DNA of 28,988 nt from JAGOEX01 sp964630905 (lineage in GTDB: Bacteria > UBP6 > UBA1177): the NCBI GenBank assembly GCA_964630905.1, contig CAZVWR010000040.1:1-28988 (forward strand). The letters are read 5' to 3'. This document shows, in pieces, positions 25,000-28,988 of this stretch. The translations under genes were made by a program, and so were the position numbers. Below the pieces are notes generated by a model. The model ran no database searches. It had not been told where the DNA came from and saw nothing but the letters and a program-made list of their open reading frames with translations. How positions within the stretch are numbered: position 1 is the first letter of the stretch; each line of letters begins with the position of its first letter.

Positions 25000-25995
25000 A
25001 TGTATTTTCAAAAGATCATAAAGAATTTACTGTTAATTTTTTTCGGTTTTGTGATAATTACAGCACTTTTTGCTGCTGAAAAGGAGAAAAAGGGGGAGAG
25101 CAAGATGAAAAAATATAATGTGAACAAAACCGAGGAACAGTGGAAGCAGGAACTTCCGCCCCAGAAATACAAGGTTTTGAGAGAGTCCGGTACAGAAAGG
25201 CCTTTCACGGGAATTTACAACGATCTTTTTGATAAAGGGGAATATCGCTGTTTTGCCTGCGGAGCACTCCTTTTTAAGTCTGATACCAAATTTGATCACG
25301 GTTGCGGCTGGCCTTCATTTTCAGAATCGGCAGTGGATGGTGCGATCGAATATGTGCCTGATCATTCTCACGGAATGGTGAGAACGGAAATTAAATGTGC
25401 CAACTGCGGAAGTCATCTGGGACATGTGTTTGATGACGGGCCGAAACCGAAAGGGACAAGATATTGTGTTAATTCGGAATCTTTACAATTCATGCCAATT
25501 AGTGAGGAGAAATCTATGGAAAAAAGTGAAAATCCTGTTGCAATTTTTGCGGCGGGCTGTTTCTGGGGGGTTGAGTACAAATTCAGTAAGCAGAAGGGGG
25601 TGATTTCAACTGATGTCGGCTATACAGGCGGAACTTTTGTTAATCCTACTTATCAGCTTGTCTGTACAGGTGTGACGCAACATGCTGAAGCTGTAAAAGT
25701 TGAATATGATCAGAAACTTACAGATTATGAATCACTCGTCAGATTCTTTTTTGAGATCCACGACCCGACACAGGTGAATAGACAGGGACCCGATACAGGA
25801 ACTCAGTATAGAACCGCAATTTTCTATACAACTGAAGAGCAGAAAAATATCGCTGAAAAAGTAAAAAAAGAACTTCAGTCAAAGTTTGATAAACCCATCG
25901 CAACAAGTATAGTTCCGGCATCAAAATTCTTCATGGCCGAAGAATATCATCAGGAATATGTCAAAAAGAAAGGCGGCGAAAGCTGCGGAATGTGA
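25000..25995 (+). CDS. msrBA: exported peptide-methionine sulfoxide reductase MsrB-MsrA fusion
   Basis: 331 residues. It reduces R- and S-methionine sulfoxides in oxidised proteins. The ATG at 25000 (GGAGGG at 24990-24995) gives a cleavable signal peptide (LLLIFFGFVIITALFA-A), so action in the periplasm is expected. MsrB comes first (about 40-168): zinc cysteines Cys84/Cys87 and Cys133/Cys136, HGCGWPSF, and the catalytic Cys156 in RYCVNS. MsrA follows (about 178-331): catalytic Cys187 in GCFWG, TGVTQHAEAV, and Cys329 in the C-terminal SCGM as a resolving cysteine. Two internal ATGs also have good ribosome binding sites: 25105 (GGGGGAG), which would drop the signal peptide, and 25516 (GAGGAG), which would yield MsrA alone. 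The order B-A is the reverse of some fused reductases. Confidence 0.93.
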   Translation: MYFQKIIKNLLLIFFGFVIITALFAAEKEKKGESKMKKYNVNKTEEQWKQELPPQKYKVLRESGTERPFTGIYNDLFDKGEYRCFACGALLFKSDTKFDHGCGWPSFSESAVDGAIEYVPDHSHGMVRTEIKCANCGSHLGHVFDDGPKPKGTRYCVNSESLQFMPISEEKSMEKSENPVAIFAAGCFWGVEYKFSKQKGVISTDVGYTGGTFVNPTYQLVCTGVTQHAEAVKVEYDQKLTDYESLVRFFFEIHDPTQVNRQGPDTGTQYRTAIFYTTEEQKNIAEKVKKELQSKFDKPIATSIVPASKFFMAEEYHQEYVKKKGGESCGM

Positions 25996-26058
25996 TTTTC
26001 CCTTGACTTGTTGAAGATAATTTAATAAAAATTAAACAGATTTCGGGTGAGAATAAAA

Positions 26059-27045
26059 ATGGCAAAGATCAGTAGTGACATTGTTCTTTACACGACAGAA
26101 GACGGTAAAACGGCAGTAGATGTTGTTCTTGATAATGATACTGTCTGGCTTACTCAAAAACAGATGTCTGAGCTTTTCGACAAAAATAGAAAAACCATAA
26201 CAGAACACATAAACAACATTTTCAAGGAAGGTGAACTTGAGAAAAATTCAGTATGCCGGAAATTCCAGCATACTGCAGAAGACAACAAGAAATATTCGAC
26301 TCAGTTTTACAATCTTGATGTAATAATTTCAGTCGGTTATCGTGTGAAATCAAAAAGGGGCACACAGTTTAGAATATGGGCCGGAAGTGTTTTAAGGGAT
26401 TATCTTGTCAAAGGATATGCGGTGAACAGGAAAAAACTCGAAATTGAGATCGAAAAGCGGATTGAACTTCAAAAAACTATAGTACTTCTTGAAAATACGG
26501 TTAGCCATCAGCAGGTTCAGCTTGATCAGGCCAGAGAACTTATCGCCCTCGTTTCAGATTTTTCGTATGGTCTTTCAGTTATTGATGATTACGACCATCA
26601 GTCAGTTAAAATTACTGATGTTACTGAAGGCGGGTGTTATCTTCTTAAATATGATGAAGCCAAGCTCATTGTTGATGAAATGACAAAAAAATTTAATACA
26701 ACTCTTTTCGGTCATGAAAAAGATGGTAGCTTCAAAGGGGCTCTGGGTAACATTTATCAGACATTTGACGGCAAAGAACTTTATCCGAGCATTGAGGAAA
26801 AAGGGGCGAATCTGTTGTATTTCATAGTAAAAGACCATGCTTTTTCTGATGGGAACAAAAGGATTGCAGCGGCAGTTTTTCTATATTTTCTGGACAGGAA
26901 CAGACTGCTTTATAATGAAAACGGGTCAAAAAGGATTGCAGATAATGCACTTGCCGCCATAACTCTGATGATTGCTGAGTCAAAGCCGCAGGAAAAGGAT
27001 ATAATTGTTAAAATTGTCACAAATCTGATTAACCGCAAAAATTAA
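26059..27045 (+). CDS. RhuM-family protein with C-terminal Fic/Doc domain
   Basis: 328 residues. The N-terminal part (about 8-130) is RhuM-like: VWLTQKQMSELFDKNRKTIT resembles a helix-turn-helix, followed by YNLDVIISVGYRVKSKRGTQ and F-R-I-W-A. A helical linker rich in E, Q and L (about 130-165) leads to a Fic/Doc domain with the motif HAFSDGNKR at 260-268. This motif has Lys where AMP-transferring Fic enzymes have Gly (HxFxDGNGR), as in Doc toxins, so phosphotransfer or another chemistry is possible. Such RhuM-Fic proteins are widespread, often in accessory regions, and their targets are mostly unknown. No separate small antitoxin gene is visible beside it. The ATG at 26059 has GGGTGAG upstream; the GTG at 26047 overlaps that site. 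Confidence 0.88.
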   Translation: MAKISSDIVLYTTEDGKTAVDVVLDNDTVWLTQKQMSELFDKNRKTITEHINNIFKEGELEKNSVCRKFQHTAEDNKKYSTQFYNLDVIISVGYRVKSKRGTQFRIWAGSVLRDYLVKGYAVNRKKLEIEIEKRIELQKTIVLLENTVSHQQVQLDQARELIALVSDFSYGLSVIDDYDHQSVKITDVTEGGCYLLKYDEAKLIVDEMTKKFNTTLFGHEKDGSFKGALGNIYQTFDGKELYPSIEEKGANLLYFIVKDHAFSDGNKRIAAAVFLYFLDRNRLLYNENGSKRIADNALAAITLMIAESKPQEKDIIVKIVTNLINRKN

Positions 27046-27112
27046 AAAATGAAAAATATAGCGAAGAAAAGACATATCGTTCTGTGAATTTCAGCGATCT
27101 GTGAATCTGAAT

Positions 27113-27141
27113 TTGCAAGATTCAAAAATTTAATCTATAAT
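27113..27141 (+). promoter_or_regulatory. sigma70 promoter of the DGR target gene
   Basis: TTGCAA (27113-27118) and a perfect TATAAT (27136-27141) with a 17-base spacer, in the 143-base gap after the RhuM-Fic gene. Predicted start near 27148, giving a leader of about 40 bases that ends in GAGGAG (27177-27182). Confidence 0.65.
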
Positions 27142-27188
27142 CATTTCTGAAATTTCTGATGTCTGTTTTTATTATTGAGGAGTGAATG

Positions 27189-28763
27189 ATGAAAAAGAGC
27201 TTGATTTTCAGTTGCATGTTTCTGGTTTTTCTGTTTTTGGGTGCGGCAGAAAAAGACCGTCTTGCGGTCATGGATGTTGCTGATGAAGATAAGCTGTTTG
27301 ATAAAAGGACAGTGAGCAATGTCACCGATTACATTTTTACAAAGCTTCAGGGGACGAAAATTTATTTCATGGTTCCTAAAGCCGACAGGGATACGGCACT
27401 TGATCAGGCGATTGAAGAAACCGTTAAAGGATCAAGAAGGGAATGTGTCGATGAAAAATGTCAGATGTCGATGGTGGCGCAGCTTCAGGCGAATTTCTTA
27501 ATAAATACAAAGATAAGGAAGCTGTATCAGGGCACCTGCAACATCAGCATCAGTAAGTTCGATGTTGAAAAAAGGGCAGGTGTCGATTCATGGGAAGAGA
27601 AGTTCAACTGCACCGAAAAGGGGCTGTATGAAACGATCGACGGGTTTAATTTCGGCGGGCAGAAAAAGACTGGTAGTAAATTTCAGGAAGGGCGGATCGG
27701 AGAAACTGTTGAAGATTGGGATGTCGGAGCGGGAGAAGAGACGATCGTGAAGTTTGATTCTGAGCCGTCCGAGGCGATCGTTCTTGTTGACGGCCGCATT
27801 GTCTGTCAGAAGACGCCGTGCTCAAAAATGGTTAAAATGGGGAAGCACAGCATAGTGATACAGAAAGAAAATTATCTGCCGAAAGAAAATGTTTTTGAAA
27901 TTAAGAAAGGTCAGTCGATCAGGGCTGCCCTTGACCCGGATTTCGGCTGGCTCACAGTGAATGCGTCTGTTGATGTTCAACTTATCCTTGACGGACAGAA
28001 GGCGGGGATGACGCCGGTGAGCAAAATGGTTATAAATCCCGGAGCACACCAGGTTGAGACCGATAACGACTGTTTTTATAAAACCGGAGAAAAATTCCAG
28101 ATAAAAAGGGGTGAAACCAAAGTCATTTCACTTGATCTTAAAGCGAAAGAATCTGCAATAAAAGTTACAGCAAGTGACAAGGACGGAAATGATCTTGAAG
28201 CCGATGTTCTTGTTGACGGAAAGAATGTCGGAACCGCCCCCGGCACATTCAAGATCCCGATGTGCAGCAGAGAAGTTGCAGTTAAAACCAAAAAAGGGGA
28301 GTTCAAGCAGAATCTTAAACTGCAGGAAAAGAAAGTATCGACAATTGATGCAGTCTTGAAACCGTCAGGCGGCAACTGGTCAAAGATTTCAGCAAAAACA
28401 ATGAATTGGAATGATGCAAAAGCATATTGCGCGAATTTAAATGAAGATGGTTATTCAGACTGGCGGCTCCCCACAATCTCAGAACTGAGGACACTTATCG
28501 AGAACTGCCCTGCAACTGAAACAGGCGGAGCGTGCAAAGTTGACAACAACTGTTTGTCAAGTTCATGCTATTCCAATGCCTGTGGTGGCTGTGACAGTGC
28601 ATCAGACGGGCGATATTCCAAACTTGGAGACACCACAGAATGGCTCTGGTCGTCGTCGGAGCAATCAGAGCATTCAAACAACGCATGGTACGTGAGTTTC
28701 AAGCGCGGGGATGTGCGCTACTACAACAAGTACAACAACACCAATGGCCGTTGTGTGCGGTAG
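27189..28763 (+). CDS. DGR target (variable) protein: CsgG/TolB-like, PEGA repeats, DUF1566 end
   Basis: 524 residues. Of two adjacent ATGs, 27189 is better spaced from GAGGAG (27177-27182) than 27186. A signal peptide (MKKSLIFSCMFLVFLFLGA-A) predicts export; it has no usable lipobox. Residues about 22-155 (RLAVMDV, helix, CVDEKCQ, FLINTKI) resemble the CsgG/TolB-like N-terminal fold. About 187-395 hold three PEGA-like beta repeats (SEPSEAIVLVDG; NASVDVQLILDG; EADVLVDGKNVG). About 396-524 form a DUF1566 domain (SDWRLPTISELRTLIENC, cysteine-rich loop, EWLWSSS) ending in RCVR. The last 28 codons are markedly GC-richer than the rest and rich in Tyr, Asn, Arg and Lys, as in a DGR variable region. 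An avd-family gene follows. The ligand is unknown; PEGA stalks suggest a surface-exposed binding protein. Confidence 0.9.
   Translation: MKKSLIFSCMFLVFLFLGAAEKDRLAVMDVADEDKLFDKRTVSNVTDYIFTKLQGTKIYFMVPKADRDTALDQAIEETVKGSRRECVDEKCQMSMVAQLQANFLINTKIRKLYQGTCNISISKFDVEKRAGVDSWEEKFNCTEKGLYETIDGFNFGGQKKTGSKFQEGRIGETVEDWDVGAGEETIVKFDSEPSEAIVLVDGRIVCQKTPCSKMVKMGKHSIVIQKENYLPKENVFEIKKGQSIRAALDPDFGWLTVNASVDVQLILDGQKAGMTPVSKMVINPGAHQVETDNDCFYKTGEKFQIKRGETKVISLDLKAKESAIKVTASDKDGNDLEADVLVDGKNVGTAPGTFKIPMCSREVAVKTKKGEFKQNLKLQEKKVSTIDAVLKPSGGNWSKISAKTMNWNDAKAYCANLNEDGYSDWRLPTISELRTLIENCPATETGGACKVDNNCLSSSCYSNACGGCDSASDGRYSKLGDTTEWLWSSSEQSEHSNNAWYVSFKRGDVRYYNKYNNTNGRCVR
28647..28763 (+). other. putative DGR variable region (VR)
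   Basis: From the WSSS codons to the stop of the target gene. The stretch after AAC AAC (28677-28682) is dominated by NNC/NNT codons for Tyr, Asn, Arg, Ser, Asp, Thr and Gly, the products expected when AAC/AAT codons of a template repeat are changed at adenines. Fixed-looking residues (Trp, Val, Phe, Gly, Cys-Val-Arg) are interspersed at the positions conserved in other DUF1566 domains of this window. The exact 5' border and true mutated sites need the template repeat, which is not in the window. The initiation-of-mutagenic-homing site would be expected at the end, around the CGTTGTGTGCGGTAG segment. Confidence 0.7.
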
Positions 28764-28790
28764 ACCATGGATTTTATTTGGTCATTTCTT

Positions 28791-28813
28791 TGTTTCGCTC
28801 TTGGAGCGGAACA
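28791..28813. repeat. hairpin downstream of the variable region
   Basis: Arms TGTTTCGCTC (28791-28800) and GAGCGGAACA (28804-28813) form a 10-bp stem with one G-T pair and a TTG loop, starting 28 bases after the stop codon. DGR variable regions are known to be followed by a hairpin or cruciform needed for efficient homing in the Bordetella phage system; the position fits. It is not followed directly by a T-run, so a simple terminator is less likely. Confidence 0.6.
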
Positions 28814-28818
28814 TTTTA

Positions 28819-28828
28819 CTCCGCGGAG
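28819..28828. repeat. perfect 10-bp palindrome CTCCGCGGAG
   Basis: Five bases after the hairpin. GGAGCGG occurs in both elements (28803-28809 and 28825-28831), so the two could pair in alternative ways. It may be part of the same DNA structure or a separate regulatory site before the avd gene. Confidence 0.45.
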
Positions 28829-28858
28829 CGGTCGAAATTTTTTAGAGAGATTTTTTGA

Positions 28859-28988
28859 ATGTCTAAATATGAAAATTTGTTCATATACAGAAAATCAATG
28901 GAGCTGACTGTTTTCATCGAACAGATAGTTGCGCATTTTTCTCAGTATCATAAATATACGATCGGTTCAAAACTCCGCGATCTGACAT
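28859..28988 (+). CDS. avd: 5' part of a DGR accessory (bAvd-type four-helix bundle) protein
   Basis: Forty-three codons are visible before the window ends. The start MSKYENLFIYRKSMELTVFI, then a helix ending SQYHKYTIGSKLRDL, matches the N-terminus of the bAvd/four-helix-bundle family: the YENLxIYRKxxEL and YHKYTIGxxLRDL patterns are characteristic as I know the family. Avd is a basic pentameric protein that partners the DGR reverse transcriptase and is needed for mutagenic cDNA synthesis. GAGAGA at 28844?-28850 may serve as the ribosome binding site, rather far from the ATG. It begins 95 bases after the target gene. Stand-alone four-helix-bundle (S23-type) proteins share the fold, but the position after a DUF1566 target gene strongly favours Avd. 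Confidence 0.85.
   Translation, partial: MSKYENLFIYRKSMELTVFIEQIVAHFSQYHKYTIGSKLRDLT

Noticed and set aside
24808..25011. 67-codon minus-strand open frame in the gap before the MsrB-MsrA gene
   Set aside because: It starts with TTG, has no ribosome binding site, and its beginning overlaps the real coding start on the other strand.

Overview
The window is about 29 kb of a low-GC, Gram-negative bacterial chromosome. Housekeeping genes are interspersed with secreted, aspartate-rich lipoproteins. At the right edge lies the left half of a diversity-generating retroelement (DGR). The lineage cannot be fixed from the sequence. Lipoprotein signal peptides, 'DDxDxD'-type lipoproteins, FISUMP and DUF1566/Lcl-type C-terminal domains, a GldA/F/G-like ABC system, a tandem PilZ protein and PdxS/PdxT together suggest an uncultured deltaproteobacterial/Myxococcota-like or Fibrobacter-like anaerobe. 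That is inference only.

Layout. 1-1366 (+): the end of an unknown gene and an acidic lipoprotein. 1472-9293 (-): pdxS-pdxT followed by a gene for a 2.1-kilo-residue lipoprotein ending in two PKD-like/FISUMP units. 9294-9476: divergent promoters. 9477-15515 (+): uridine kinase, a four-gene GldA/GldF/GldG/DUF4340 ABC system, then rlmB and rnc. 15597-16880 (+): a lipoprotein with an acidic linker and two DUF1566 domains. 16894-21505 (-): pilZ-pilZ, gmk, spoT/rel, dapA, a block dominated by guanine nucleotides. 21649-23891 (+): purine nucleoside phosphorylase, cytidine deaminase, galE. 24006-24689: a small plus-strand ORF running into the 3' end of a minus-strand DUF1566 lipoprotein. 25000-25995 (+): exported MsrB-MsrA fusion. 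26059-27045 (+): RhuM-Fic/Doc protein. 27113-28988 (+): DGR.

The most notable system is the DGR. A secreted protein (CsgG/TolB-like N-terminus, about three PEGA repeats, DUF1566 C-type-lectin-like end) finishes in a stretch rich in asparagine- and tyrosine-type NNC/NNT codons, as expected of a variable region. The stop codon is followed by a 10-bp-stem hairpin and a 10-bp palindrome. Then comes the start of an Avd-family (bAvd) accessory gene, cut by the window edge. The template repeat and reverse transcriptase should lie just beyond position 28988. Three other genes here carry the same or an analogous C-terminal fold (two DUF1566 and one FISUMP lipoprotein), so the organism appears to use this scaffold widely at its surface.

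Regulation readable from sequence: good sigma70-like promoters precede most transcription units. Several gene pairs are coupled by TAATG or ATGGATA(A/G) overlaps. Three operon-leading genes share a short leader with a U8-U9 tract about 10-12 nt before the start codon. No rRNA, tRNA, CRISPR array or insertion sequence was seen.
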